NCBI RefSeq assembly: GCF_000145035.1
Contig: NC_014387.1
Coordinates: 2,966,001-3,030,000 of the forward strand
Origin: Butyrivibrio proteoclasticus B316
GTDB lineage: Bacteria; Bacillota; Clostridia; Lachnospirales; Lachnospiraceae
DNA: 64,000 nucleotides
Direction of reading: 5' to 3'
The notes beneath the pieces are model-generated. The model was not told the DNA's origin. It saw nothing but the letters and a program-made list of their open reading frames with translations, and ran no database searches. Shown piece by piece: positions 34,688 through 44,024 of the stretch (positions are counted from its first letter, which is position 1; each line of letters begins with the position of its first letter). The translations under genes and the position numbers were made by a program.

Positions 34688-37438
34688 ATGAATTATGGAA
34701 AAAGAGGTATCGTTGAGCAGGCAAGAGCCCTGAACTCCGGTACTAATAAATGGGGCAAAAAGATAAGTCTTTTTGGCTTCTACATCATTTTATCACTGAT
34801 GATAGGTGGTGTGATCATTGGAGCAAGCGCCGGAATCGGTGTATTCAATGGGATCAGAGATACAGCTCCTGACATTGGTAATATCAGTGTTACTCCAAAG
34901 GGCTTTTCGACCTTTGTGTATGATACTGACGGCAATCAGATAGCCAAGCTTGTCTCAACTGATTCAAACCGTATCCCTGTAACCTGGGACATGATACCTG
35001 ATCACCTTGGTAAAGCCTTTGTTGCCATTGAGGATGAGCGTTTCTACGAGCATAACGGAATTGATATTCAGGGTATCATAAGAGCCGGCTTTGTCGGTCT
35101 TACTTCCGGTCATTTCTCTCAGGGAGCCAGTACTATCACTCAGCAGCTTTTAAAGAATAACGTATTTTCCGGATGGACAGACGAGAGTAAGATTCAGCAG
35201 GTCAAGCGAAAAATTCAGGAACAGTACCTGGCAATTCAGCTTGAGAAGAGCATGAGCAAAGAGGATATCCTTCTTAACTACCTTAACACCATTAACCTCG
35301 GTTCTAATACTCTTGGTGTTCAGGCTGCGTCTCTACGTTACTTTAATAAATCCTGTAGTGAGCTAACTATTTCAGAGTCAGCTGTTATTGCGGCTATCAC
35401 TCAGAACCCGAGTCGTTTCAACCCGATCACTCATCCTGACAAGAATGCAGAGAGACGTAATAAAGTTCTTGAGCATATGCTCAAACATGAGTTTATTACT
35501 CAGATTGAATATGATGCTGCTATGACAGATGACGTTTATTCCAGGATCCAGAATGTCAATCAGGAAACCGGTGGTGATTCTACAATCAACTCATACTTTG
35601 TAGATGCCCTTACCAACGATATTCTTGATGACCTTATTGCAGCCGGTTACAACGAGACACAGGCCTATACTCTTTTGTATAGTGGAGGTCTTAAGATTTA
35701 TTCAACACAGGATCCCGAGATTCAGGCCATCTGTGACGATGTGTTCCAGAATGAAGAGAACTATCCTTCAGGTACCAAGTGGCTTCTGAGCTATGAACTT
35801 TCAGTACAGTCACCTGATGGAACTATCACCAATCACAGTAGTGAAATGTTCCAGTCATATTACAAGCAGAGTATCAATGGCTTTAATATGCTCTACTCCT
35901 CTCAGGAAGCAGCTGAGGAAGCTATTGAGAATTACAAGGCCGCTGTTATGAATGAAGGTGACACTGTTCTTGGTGAGAAGTACAATCTTACTCCTCAGCC
36001 TCAGGTTTCCATAACTGTTGAAGAGCAGAGCACAGGTTATGTAGTTGCTATGGTCGGCGGAAGAGGCCAGAAAACTGCCAGCCGAACCCTTAACAGAGCC
36101 ACTGACTCATATCGTCAGCCAGGTTCTACCTTCAAGGTTCTCTCAACCTACGCTCCGGGTATTGACAGCGCAGGCCTCACACTTGCCACAGTGTTTAATG
36201 ATGCTCCTTTTGCTTACGACAACGGAACTCTCGTCAAGAACTGGTGGGGGTCAGAATACAGAGGGCTTAACACAGTACGAACAGCTATCAAGGATTCAAT
36301 GAATGTTATTGCCGTTGAGGCATTTACTCTCATCACTCCTCAGCTTGGTTATGATTACCTCAAGAATTTCGGCTTTACTACTATTACAGACGGTGTAACT
36401 ATCAACGGTAAGGTATACTCAGATATCCAGCAGTCAACAGCCCTTGGAGGACTGACCTATGGTGTCAAGAACCTTGAGCTTAACGCAGCCTATGCATCCA
36501 TCGCAAACGGCGGTGTCTATGTAGAGCCCAAGCTGTACACCAAGGTTGTTGATCATGACGGTAATGTTCTGCTCGATAACACAGAAGCCAAATCAAAGCG
36601 CGTGTTAAAAGAGACTACAGCATTTCTTCTGACAAGTGCAATGCAGGATGTTGTTACTTCAGGTACAGCTACATCTGTTAACTTTGGTACTACTGCTATT
36701 GCAGGTAAAACAGGTACTACTACAGATTATAAGGATGTATGGTTTGCCGGATACACCAATTACTATACAGCTACTACCTGGACAGGTTACGACAATAACG
36801 TCAGCATGAAGGATTCCGCAGAGAAGAACCTCTCCAAGACATTGTGGAGAAAGGTAATGGCAAGAGTACATGAAAATCTTCCCGCTTCATCCTTTGCACA
36901 GCCTGCAGGTATTGTTGCCGCCACAGTTTGCTCCAGATCAGGCAAACAGCCTATCGAAGGGCTATGTAACGGAACACTCAGGACAGAGTACTTTGAAGAA
37001 GGTACAGTTCCAACAGAGAGCTGTGATGTTCACTATGCCGGCACCATGTGCGGCATTGACGGATGCCCTGCTACAGAGCTTTGTCCATTTAAGACTGCAG
37101 GAGTATTTGAACTCACACCTGAAGTTCCTGCTGCTCTTCAATCAGGATTTGTAAACTATACACCTACCAATTCAGCTTATACCACAGTTACTGATGAGGA
37201 AGGCAATCAGACAAGAGTGCTTAATACCTGTCACCATACAGTTGAGTTTATGACTCAACCTGGAATAGAAGGTATTATCGCTGCCGAACAGGCTGCTGCA
37301 GTAGCTGCAGCACAGGCAGCCCAGGCCGCAGCAGAAGCTGCTGCAGCTGGTACACAGGAAGCTGCTCAGCCAGCTCCTGCACAGTCCGGCGATTCAGTAG
37401 TCAACGAAGTTCCCGCTGATGTTTCAGCCGGCAACTAA
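34688..37438 (+). CDS. Class A penicillin-binding protein (PBP1A-like)
   Basis: Bifunctional peptidoglycan synthase at the outer face of the membrane. In order: a short cytoplasmic tail, one membrane segment (about residues 29-52), GT51 glycosyltransferase with the catalytic Glu in AIEDERFYEHNG (about residue 112) and GASTITQQLLKN, a linker, then the transpeptidase with STFK (active Ser480), SMN, and KTG (residues 674-676). The C-terminal part has Cys-rich segments (MCGIDGCPATELCPF) and an Ala/Gln-rich tail. The length is 916 residues. It is monocistronic and followed by a strong terminator. Confidence 0.95.
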   Translation: MNYGKRGIVEQARALNSGTNKWGKKISLFGFYIILSLMIGGVIIGASAGIGVFNGIRDTAPDIGNISVTPKGFSTFVYDTDGNQIAKLVSTDSNRIPVTWDMIPDHLGKAFVAIEDERFYEHNGIDIQGIIRAGFVGLTSGHFSQGASTITQQLLKNNVFSGWTDESKIQQVKRKIQEQYLAIQLEKSMSKEDILLNYLNTINLGSNTLGVQAASLRYFNKSCSELTISESAVIAAITQNPSRFNPITHPDKNAERRNKVLEHMLKHEFITQIEYDAAMTDDVYSRIQNVNQETGGDSTINSYFVDALTNDILDDLIAAGYNETQAYTLLYSGGLKIYSTQDPEIQAICDDVFQNEENYPSGTKWLLSYELSVQSPDGTITNHSSEMFQSYYKQSINGFNMLYSSQEAAEEAIENYKAAVMNEGDTVLGEKYNLTPQPQVSITVEEQSTGYVVAMVGGRGQKTASRTLNRATDSYRQPGSTFKVLSTYAPGIDSAGLTLATVFNDAPFAYDNGTLVKNWWGSEYRGLNTVRTAIKDSMNVIAVEAFTLITPQLGYDYLKNFGFTTITDGVTINGKVYSDIQQSTALGGLTYGVKNLELNAAYASIANGGVYVEPKLYTKVVDHDGNVLLDNTEAKSKRVLKETTAFLLTSAMQDVVTSGTATSVNFGTTAIAGKTGTTTDYKDVWFAGYTNYYTATTWTGYDNNVSMKDSAEKNLSKTLWRKVMARVHENLPASSFAQPAGIVAATVCSRSGKQPIEGLCNGTLRTEYFEEGTVPTESCDVHYAGTMCGIDGCPATELCPFKTAGVFELTPEVPAALQSGFVNYTPTNSAYTTVTDEEGNQTRVLNTCHHTVEFMTQPGIEGIIAAEQAAAVAAAQAAQAAAEAAAAGTQEAAQPAPAQSGDSVVNEVPADVSAGN

Positions 37439-37463
37439 ACCGCTTCACCTATAACATATACAC

Positions 37464-37509
37464 AAACAGCCACTTTAGTGATAATCTTTCACCAAAGTGG
37501 CTGTTTTTT
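37464..37509. terminator. Bidirectional terminator after the PBP gene
   Basis: AAACAGCCACTTT and AAAGTGGCTGTTT pair, an inner GTGA/TTCAC extends the stem, and TTTTTT follows. It also faces the convergent radical SAM gene. Confidence 0.9.
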
Positions 37510-37525
37510 GATGGGTACTGTTAAG

Positions 37526-38485
37526 TTATACGCCCTCGCAGTCAAAGGAAGGGATAAAACTTTCCTGAGCGGTCTCTCCAACCTGCATAAAACCATTTAC
37601 AAGCCCTATCCGGGCAGCATATTCAATCAGGCTGTCATAGTCTCTGCCTGAAACTTTCCTGTCAATTTCAGGGAAATTTTTAAGATTTCCACCGGGAGTG
37701 TATTGGTTCATCAGGCTAACATATATTTTATCGCCATATTTATCATATAGATACTTAACGATCAATTTGGCCTGTATCAGCATTCCCGGCATCAAAAGGT
37801 GCCTTACAACTACACCTTTTTTCATTATGGCTGCGTGGTCATATGCAGGGGACTGTTCCGACGGTCTGTCACAAACCCGTTCATCTTCAAATATGCATTC
37901 AGGACACTGTCTGACCATCTCATCTATAGCAGCCTTAGCGCTTTCCACATAGCCTTTTGCAGCGCTATACCTTACCGCATCCTCTTCTCTTATGTACTTC
38001 ATATCCGGGAGATAAATATCAATAAGACCATCAAGACTTCTGACTGAATCAAGAGTAAGATACGACGAGGTATTAAATAAAAAAGGTATGCTAATTCCTC
38101 TGTTTCTTGCTCTTTCGATGGCGACCCTTATAGTTGGGATAAACATATCTCCAGTCACAAGGTTTATATTGTTAGCTCCCTTGTCCTCTAGTTCGAAAAA
38201 TATATCCACAAGGCGGTCTGCAGAAATATATTTTCCCACCTGTCCTCTGCTGATCGCTCTGTTCTGGCAAAAGACACATCCCATGTTACAACCTGAAAAG
38301 AAAACTGTTCCAGAACCATTTGTTCCTGAAATGCATGGCTCTTCCCACATATGAAGAGCAGCTCTTGCTACATGCAGATCGCTTTTTTCCCTGCAATAGC
38401 CTGGAGCTTCATTTCGATTTACTCCGCATTTTCTGGGGCATAGCATGCAACTATTATATTCTGATAAGTAATTTTCCTCTATCAT
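37526..38485 (-). CDS. PflX-like radical SAM protein
   Basis: Radical S-adenosylmethionine enzyme of the PflX/COG1313 group, related to pyruvate formate-lyase activases; substrate unknown. The N-terminal CMLCPRKCGVNRNEAPGYC supplies four cysteines for an extra site, and VFFSGCNMGCVFCQNRAIS holds the CxxxCxxC cluster motif. GDMFIPTIRVAIERARNRG and YLPDMKYIREEDA match the family. The ATG at 38485 is chosen; a TTG at 38500 is possible. It follows the MATE gene by about 20 bases and could be co-transcribed with it. Confidence 0.85.
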   Translation of the reverse strand: MIEENYLSEYNSCMLCPRKCGVNRNEAPGYCREKSDLHVARAALHMWEEPCISGTNGSGTVFFSGCNMGCVFCQNRAISRGQVGKYISADRLVDIFFELEDKGANNINLVTGDMFIPTIRVAIERARNRGISIPFLFNTSSYLTLDSVRSLDGLIDIYLPDMKYIREEDAVRYSAAKGYVESAKAAIDEMVRQCPECIFEDERVCDRPSEQSPAYDHAAIMKKGVVVRHLLMPGMLIQAKLIVKYLYDKYGDKIYVSLMNQYTPGGNLKNFPEIDRKVSGRDYDSLIEYAARIGLVNGFMQVGETAQESFIPSFDCEGV

Positions 38486-38505
38486 ATAATCCAATTCCAA
38501 CTCTG

Positions 38506-39903
38506 TTACTTTACAGAATCCGCGTCACCCTTGATCTTATTCTTTCTCACATAATATGTGTAATAGATCAGGAAAAGAAAAGAAGTGACTCCCCAAGTTA
38601 TCGGATAGCTTGTCTCAACAGTTACAATCGTTCTGTTAAGCGGAAATACCACCATTATCCACACAACTCTGAGAAGACATATCCCGCTTAATGTGAGAAG
38701 CATAGGGATCAGCGCAGAGCCCATTCCTCTGAGGACACCTGAGAATATCTCAACTCCTATGTAAAGGCAATAAAAGGGTGCCAGGAATTTGATCATCTGA
38801 ATTCCAATCTGTATAACCTGGCTTTCATTAACAAAGATATATAAAAATCCTTCTCCCCATAAGTACAAGACTGTACTAAGAGGAATTGTAATACAGGCAG
38901 CAATTATAAATGCCTGCCTTGTACTGCTGCGAACACGGTCATATTTGCCTGCGCCATAGTTCTGACCTGCAAAAGTCGTTACCGCAGTTCCAAGAGAGCC
39001 GATTGTCATCCAGAACAGTACATCAATTTTACCGTAGGCTGCCCAGGCCGCTGTTGCATCTTTTCCAAATTCATTTATCGAAGCCTGGATCAGGATATTG
39101 GAAAGAGTGTACATAGTAGTCTGAATTCCTGCTGGGAATCCGATTCTGACTATTCTAGATAGCATTTCTGCATCAATTCGTATTTCCCTGAGTATAAGCT
39201 TGTAGGAATCGCCTGTCATCATCAGCATAGCAACGATTATGACTGCACTTATGATCTGGCAAATAACTGTAGCCACTGCCACTCCCATTACGCCCTGATT
39301 GATGCCCATTTTGCCAAGTCCCATCCAGATGACAAATAGAACATCCAAAAAGATGTTAACAAAGCAGCTAATTATAAGAACATACAAGGGCCTTTTGGAA
39401 TCACCAATTGCTCTTAAGATTCCGGCTCCCATGTTATAAACGAGATTAGCAATCATTCCAAGGAAGTATATCCTCAAATAAATCGTAGAGGCCTCTATAA
39501 CCTCTGTTGGAGTTTTCATGGCATTTATTATCCATGGAGCTATAAAAAGTCCAATAAGGGTTATCAGAGCGCCTCCAGCGATGGACATGGCAATTGCAGT
39601 ATGGACTGCCTTTTTAACCTCATCCCTTCTGCCAGCGCCGTAGAACTGGGCGATAACAACGGTCGCACCTGATGATAGCCCCATAAAAAAGCCAACGAAA
39701 AGATTTACAACCATAGCTGCAGATCCGCCAACAGCAGCGAGAGCGTCACTTCCAACCGCCTTACCCACAATAATGGCATCCACAGTATTGTAGAACTGCT
39801 GAAAAAAGGCTCCAAGAAGAAGAGCAGCAAAATACGCCAGCATGCTCTTCCAGATTGAGCCCTCAATTATATTGTTGTTTTTTGTTGTAGTTTTCTTATC
39901 CAT
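38506..39903 (-). CDS. MATE-family efflux transporter
   Basis: Multidrug/toxic compound exporter with 12 predicted membrane segments over 465 residues. It has typical MATE phrases: AYFAALLLGAFFQQFYNTVD, AIIVGKAVGSDALAAVGGSA and GLSSGATVVIAQFYGAGRRD in the first half, and the repeat TVTTFAGQNYGAGKYDRVRS (as TAVTTFAGQNYGAG) in the second. It is probably driven by H+ or Na+. AGGA precedes the ATG. The substrate is unknown. Confidence 0.93.
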   Translation of the reverse strand: MDKKTTTKNNNIIEGSIWKSMLAYFAALLLGAFFQQFYNTVDAIIVGKAVGSDALAAVGGSAAMVVNLFVGFFMGLSSGATVVIAQFYGAGRRDEVKKAVHTAIAMSIAGGALITLIGLFIAPWIINAMKTPTEVIEASTIYLRIYFLGMIANLVYNMGAGILRAIGDSKRPLYVLIISCFVNIFLDVLFVIWMGLGKMGINQGVMGVAVATVICQIISAVIIVAMLMMTGDSYKLILREIRIDAEMLSRIVRIGFPAGIQTTMYTLSNILIQASINEFGKDATAAWAAYGKIDVLFWMTIGSLGTAVTTFAGQNYGAGKYDRVRSSTRQAFIIAACITIPLSTVLYLWGEGFLYIFVNESQVIQIGIQMIKFLAPFYCLYIGVEIFSGVLRGMGSALIPMLLTLSGICLLRVVWIMVVFPLNRTIVTVETSYPITWGVTSFLFLIYYTYYVRKNKIKGDADSVK

Positions 39904-40016
39904 AATTTCCTGACTTGTTAATAAACCTATATCTATATAGATTAATGATTGAACTTAAAAAGTCCCAAGTCAAGAATTATACCAAAAATATGTTAAAAAA
40001 GCATGTCGCCCCAAAA

Positions 40017-40716
40017 TAGTTACACCCATTCACAAAAATCCTCGCGCCCATCACCGCCAGCAAGTGGCCAAGCGATTCGCAAAAAGGTATTTTGGCTCCT
40101 TTGTGAGTGACGGGATATTTCATGAGCCTCACAAATTCAGCTGAATATTCTTGCTCATGGTTCAACATGTCTGAGCATCCGACGGCCCTTTTACCCGCGC
40201 AGTGTTATTGCCTGCTCGTCACTGGCAAATGAAACATTTCTTAGATGTTCGAGCGCCCTTTAGTTTATTGCGCCACTCGTAGGCCAAAACTTGCAGGGCA
40301 GTATTATTTATTTGTGCTAAAGAGAATGCCATACAGGTGCGTAGCACCTTAATAACGAAAAGAAATCTGCTCTCCAAGCGAGCTTGAGAGACAGATTTCT
40401 TATTCGTTATATACGCTTGCTTTGCAAGCTATGGCATTCTCTTTTTGATAACTACGTTCTGCCCTGCTTCAAACAAGTCCTCCGAGGGCGCAGAAAAGGG
40501 CGCTTTTCGAACATTAGAAATGGCATTTGCCATCTCAGACTCGCATGCAACAACATCTGCTTGAAATCGGGCCGAGGATGTGAGTCCTTTGAGCCATAGA
40601 ATAGAAGGCTGAATTTGTAAGGCCATGAAATCCCGGCAGGAGTGGTGAAAAATACCTTTTGCGAGAGCGAAGGCCACTGCTAGCGGGGAGGGCAAGGTAT
40701 TTTTGTTGTAGTTACA
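40017..40716. mobile_element. Foldback / MITE-like palindromic element (possible structured RNA)
   Basis: A ~0.7-kb non-coding block whose two halves are imperfect inverted copies of each other (arms about 40025-40318 and 40445-40708). Matching pieces include TTTGCGAATCGC-type ends, TTTCATG, ACAAATTCAGC, GCAAATG...CATTTCT, GTTCGA...GCGCCCTTT and GCAGGGCAG. The crown is nearly perfect: AAAGAGAATGCCATA/TATGGCATTCTCTTT (40319-40333, 40430-40444) encloses hairpins AGGTGC/GCACCT, a ~28-bp central stem and GCTTGC/GCAAGC. TAGTTACA stands at both ends (40017-40024, 40709-40716), a possible 8-bp target duplication. Two short frames cross the arms, but they look non-coding. No transposase is present. 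Confidence 0.75.
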
Positions 40717-40722
40717 ATATGC

Positions 40723-41886
40723 TCACTCGTAATCTTCAAGGAAATGGTGTTTTTGCCCATCTGAAGTTTTGTAGCATATGATGGTGTTGAGGCTGACGTT
40801 TTCTACACTCTTAAAAATGTTTGATTCGATGTAGGGGTTGGTTTTCTTGAGCTCCGCAATGATGCTCTTTACCTCGGCGCGTTTGCTGCCTTTATCGGTT
40901 CCTCCGCAGCTTGCACAGCTCTCTGTGAGTCTGCATGCGCAGTTGATGAAGGTCAGATTATTATAATCTCTCCATCTCTTTATATCTTCTTCCCTTACAA
41001 GATAGAGCGGTCTTATAAGCTCCATACCTTCAAAATTCGTGCTGTGAAGCTTGGGCATCATAGTCTGAACCTGTCCGCCATAGGTCATTCCCATAAAGAT
41101 AGTCTCAATGACATCATCATAGTGATGGCCAAGAGCTATCTTATTACAGCCAAGTTCCTTGGCCTTACTGTAGAGATACCCTCTTCTCATTCTTGCGCAG
41201 AGATAGCAGGGTGACCCCTTGGAAGTTGCATCAACTACATCAAATATGTCTGAATCAAATACCGTCACAGGAATCCCCATGAGCTTGGCATTACTAAGGA
41301 TTGTCTCATAGTTTATCCTGTTGTATCCGGGATTCATGACCATATATACAACTTTAAAGTTCTTTTTTCCATGCTTTTCAAGCTCCTGAAAGAGCTTGGC
41401 CATAAGCATTGAGTCTTTTCCGTCGGAGATACAAACTGCTATTTTATCGCCATCCTTTATAAGGTCATAGACGTTTATCGCCTTGGTAAACTGGCTCCAT
41501 AATTCTTTTCTGAATTTCTTAATGATACTATGCTCTATGCTTTTGCGCTTCTCTTCAAGAACTGCCAGATCAGTGTACTGATTGTCCATGAGATAAACGT
41601 AGTAGCTATATATACCGCCCTGGATGCTATAGGCCTCATACCCTTGGTAAGCCAGCTCTTCGCAGATTTCCATGGATTTTTTACCCGAATGACATATGAG
41701 ATATATCGGACTGTCCTTACTGAGGTTATCAGAATATGAATCAAATTCCTTCCAGGGATAGTTGGCTGCGCCTGGATATGAGCCCTTTAAAAATTCTTCA
41801 GGCTCTCTGATATCTATTATCTGCTTATCCCTGCTGTCAGCGATCATGTCCTTTATATCTTTATTGTAAATTACACAACTACTCAT
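40723..41886 (-). CDS. Rhodanese-TtcA-like fusion (sulfur transfer / tRNA thiolation)
   Basis: A 387-residue fusion. Residues 1-105 are a rhodanese domain with the persulfide-carrying Cys in YLICHSGKKS. Residues about 130-387 are an ATP pyrophosphatase of the TtcA/TilS type: the PP-loop is CISDGKDSMLMAK, with SPCYLCARMRRGYLYSKA supplying a CxxC and a second Cys-rich region CACRLTESCASCGGTDKG. TtcA enzymes thiolate cytidine-32 of tRNA. Carrying its own sulfur donor domain would let it pass persulfide directly to tRNA (inference). It lies downstream of the sulfur amino-acid operon, on the same strand, 81 bases after the ATPase gene. Confidence 0.85.
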   Translation of the reverse strand: MSSCVIYNKDIKDMIADSRDKQIIDIREPEEFLKGSYPGAANYPWKEFDSYSDNLSKDSPIYLICHSGKKSMEICEELAYQGYEAYSIQGGIYSYYVYLMDNQYTDLAVLEEKRKSIEHSIIKKFRKELWSQFTKAINVYDLIKDGDKIAVCISDGKDSMLMAKLFQELEKHGKKNFKVVYMVMNPGYNRINYETILSNAKLMGIPVTVFDSDIFDVVDATSKGSPCYLCARMRRGYLYSKAKELGCNKIALGHHYDDVIETIFMGMTYGGQVQTMMPKLHSTNFEGMELIRPLYLVREEDIKRWRDYNNLTFINCACRLTESCASCGGTDKGSKRAEVKSIIAELKKTNPYIESNIFKSVENVSLNTIICYKTSDGQKHHFLEDYE

Positions 41887-41967
41887 TTTTCGGCCTCTAT
41901 CTGCAAAGTAGCATTCATGCTTCCAAGCCTTTCTCCTTAATATACAAACTCATCATCCATGATCAGA

Positions 41968-42708
41968 TTAGTCATAAGCAAATGTCTTCAAAAACTTTCT
42001 GGCCCTTTCAGTTGAAGGCTCATCAAAAAATGCCTTAACATTCCTTGTTTCTTCTACTATTTCACCCTGGTCAAAAAATACAATTCTGTCTGCCACAGCT
42101 TTGGCAAATGCCATCTCATGGGTGACTATCACCATGGTTGAGCCAGTCCTTGCAAGATCAAGCATAGTCTGCAATACCTCATGAACCATTTCAGGATCAA
42201 GAGCTGCTGTCACTTCATCAAACAGAAGTACCTCCGGATGCATGATCAGCGCCCTTACGATGGCAACTCTCTGTTTTTGTCCGCCTGATAACTGTCTTGG
42301 ATAATAGTCTTTTTTATCAGCAAGTCCTACCTTATCAAGAAGAACCAAGGCTTCTCTCATGGCATCATCCTTGTTTCTCTTCTGAACCTTAACAGGTGAA
42401 AGAATAATATTCTCAAGGACAGTCTTGTGAGGAAAGAGCTCATAGGACTGAAAAACCATTCCAATTTTCTGCCTGATCTTATAGATATCTTTTTTATCTG
42501 GTTCTACGGGAAGTCCATCTATAACTACCACGCCGCCTTCTATACTCTCAAGTCCGTTAAGACATCTAAGAAAAGTACTCTTTCCACACCCGGATGGGCC
42601 GATGATGACTACTACCTCTCCTCTTTCCACAGAAAGACTGATGTCCTTTAGGACTACATTTTTTCCAAATTCTTTATGTAAATGTTTAACTTTAACTAAA
42701 TCGCTCAA
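41968..42708 (-). CDS. Amino-acid ABC transporter ATP-binding protein
   Basis: ATPase of a polar amino-acid importer (GlnQ/ArtP type). Walker A GPSGCGKST, Q-loop MVFQSYELFPH, signature LSGGQKQRVAIVRAL, Walker B EVLLFDEVTAALD and the switch His in VTHEMAFA are intact. I assign a TTG start at 42708 because AAGGTGG lies seven bases upstream and the reading begins (M)SDLVKVKHLHKEFG directly after the permease stop; the longer ATG-less extension has no support. It is the last gene of the ABC set. Confidence 0.93.
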   Translation of the reverse strand: MSDLVKVKHLHKEFGKNVVLKDISLSVERGEVVVIIGPSGCGKSTFLRCLNGLESIEGGVVVIDGLPVEPDKKDIYKIRQKIGMVFQSYELFPHKTVLENIILSPVKVQKRNKDDAMREALVLLDKVGLADKKDYYPRQLSGGQKQRVAIVRALIMHPEVLLFDEVTAALDPEMVHEVLQTMLDLARTGSTMVIVTHEMAFAKAVADRIVFFDQGEIVEETRNVKAFFDEPSTERARKFLKTFAYD

Positions 42709-42709
42709 T

Positions 42710-43384
42710 TTATGTCCACCTTTTTTCCAGAGAAGCTGCAAGTCGTGAAATAGGCCAGCAAACTACAAAATACAGAAGAAATACCACGGCAAAAACGCCA
42801 AATGCCGCATTTGGTGACGACCTTCTGTTGGCCTCGATTATCTGCTGCGCAACCTTCAGAACTTCTACTATTCCAATCATCATTACTAGCGAAGTTGTCT
42901 TGATCATTCTGGTAACAAGATTTATAGAAAGCGGTAGAAGCCTTCTAAGTGTCTGCGGAAAAATAATATAGAAATGAACCTGAGTTTTGTTAAAACCAAG
43001 TGCATACGCAGACTCATATTGTATCTTCGGTATGCTCTTAATAGAGCCCCTGACAAGATCTCCCATTTCTGCTGTTCCCCAGAATACGAAAACTATTATG
43101 GCAGAAATTTCCGCCGATATATCAAGTCCAAAAACTCTGGTACTTCCAAAATAAACAATAAATAAAAGAACCATCTGAGGCATGATTCGAACTGTCTCAA
43201 GATAGAGCCTAAGTACTGCTTTTAGTGCCCTATTCTTTGAAGTCATCAATACTCCAACAGCAAGTCCCAGAACAATACTGATCACTACTGATATAAGGCT
43301 GATTTCCACAGAAACCCATAGTCCCTTTAGAAGCCTTATCATATTTGTTCCTTTGAAAAGGACATCAATCCCCAAATTGTGCAT
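42710..43384 (-). CDS. Amino-acid ABC transporter permease
   Basis: HisM/GlnP-type permease with five or so membrane segments. The EAA loop reads SIPKIQYESAYALGFNKTQ followed by IIFPQTLRRLLPL. It overlaps the other permease by 20 bases and has an AAAGGAGGG site inside it. The two permeases probably form a heterodimer. Confidence 0.92.
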   Translation of the reverse strand: MHNLGIDVLFKGTNMIRLLKGLWVSVEISLISVVISIVLGLAVGVLMTSKNRALKAVLRLYLETVRIMPQMVLLFIVYFGSTRVFGLDISAEISAIIVFVFWGTAEMGDLVRGSIKSIPKIQYESAYALGFNKTQVHFYIIFPQTLRRLLPLSINLVTRMIKTTSLVMMIGIVEVLKVAQQIIEANRRSSPNAAFGVFAVVFLLYFVVCWPISRLAASLEKRWT

Positions 43385-44024
43385 ATCTTGCCCTCCTTTC
43401 TACTACTGTTCCCAGTATTGACACAGGAAGAAGCATGATCAGATAATACACAACCAACAGGAAAAGACATTCTATAGTCTTGGCGTACATGCCTATCAGG
43501 TCTTTGGCCGTAAACATCAGATCCATAAGACTAATTGTGGAAAAAACAGATGTTTCTTTTAACAGGAAAATCACATTTGCCACAAATCCCGGAATACTAA
43601 TGGAAAAAGCCTGTGGCAAAACAATGTGAAAGAACACCTGCCCCTTAGTCATTCCAAGAGACAATGCACTTTCACTCTGAATTCTGTCAACAGACTCTAG
43701 ACCACTTCTTATAGTCTCAATCATATATGCTCCGCCTATCAGTCCCAATCCAAGGATTCCGCATATTTCAGCAGATATCCTGATCCCAATCTTGGGAAGT
43801 GCGAAATAAATAAAAAAGAGCTGAACCAGAAGCGGCGTATTTCTGAAAACTTCTATGTATGCAGCTATGATCTTTTTTAATACCGGCACTCTGAAATATA
43901 AGACAGCTGCTCCCAGCAGCCCTATTACAAAGGCTGCCAGGATTCCAAGCCATCCAATTCTGATAGTCAGAAGGATTGCCTCATTGTATAGAGGCAAATA
44001 GGTCTTAATAACCTCAATATCCAT
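43365..44024 (-). CDS. Amino-acid ABC transporter permease
   Basis: Second HisM-type permease of 219 residues. RNTPLLVQLFFIYFALPKIG and the EAA loop SVDRIQSESALSLGMTKGQ with IVLPQAFSISIPG are typical of the polar amino-acid uptake family. Its ATG overlaps the stop of the binding-protein gene (TAATG), showing translational coupling. Confidence 0.92.
   Translation of the reverse strand: MDIEVIKTYLPLYNEAILLTIRIGWLGILAAFVIGLLGAAVLYFRVPVLKKIIAAYIEVFRNTPLLVQLFFIYFALPKIGIRISAEICGILGLGLIGGAYMIETIRSGLESVDRIQSESALSLGMTKGQVFFHIVLPQAFSISIPGFVANVIFLLKETSVFSTISLMDLMFTAKDLIGMYAKTIECLFLLVVYYLIMLLPVSILGTVVERRARYAQFGD

Noticed and set aside
39977..40168. 63-codon minus-strand reading frame at the left end of the foldback element
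   Set aside because: No ribosome site and no family features; the frame is a by-product of the arm sequence.
40429..40695. 88-codon minus-strand reading frame in the foldback element
   Set aside because: It lies in one arm of the palindrome, has no ribosome site or family resemblance, and its sequence follows the inverted arm rather than coding constraint.
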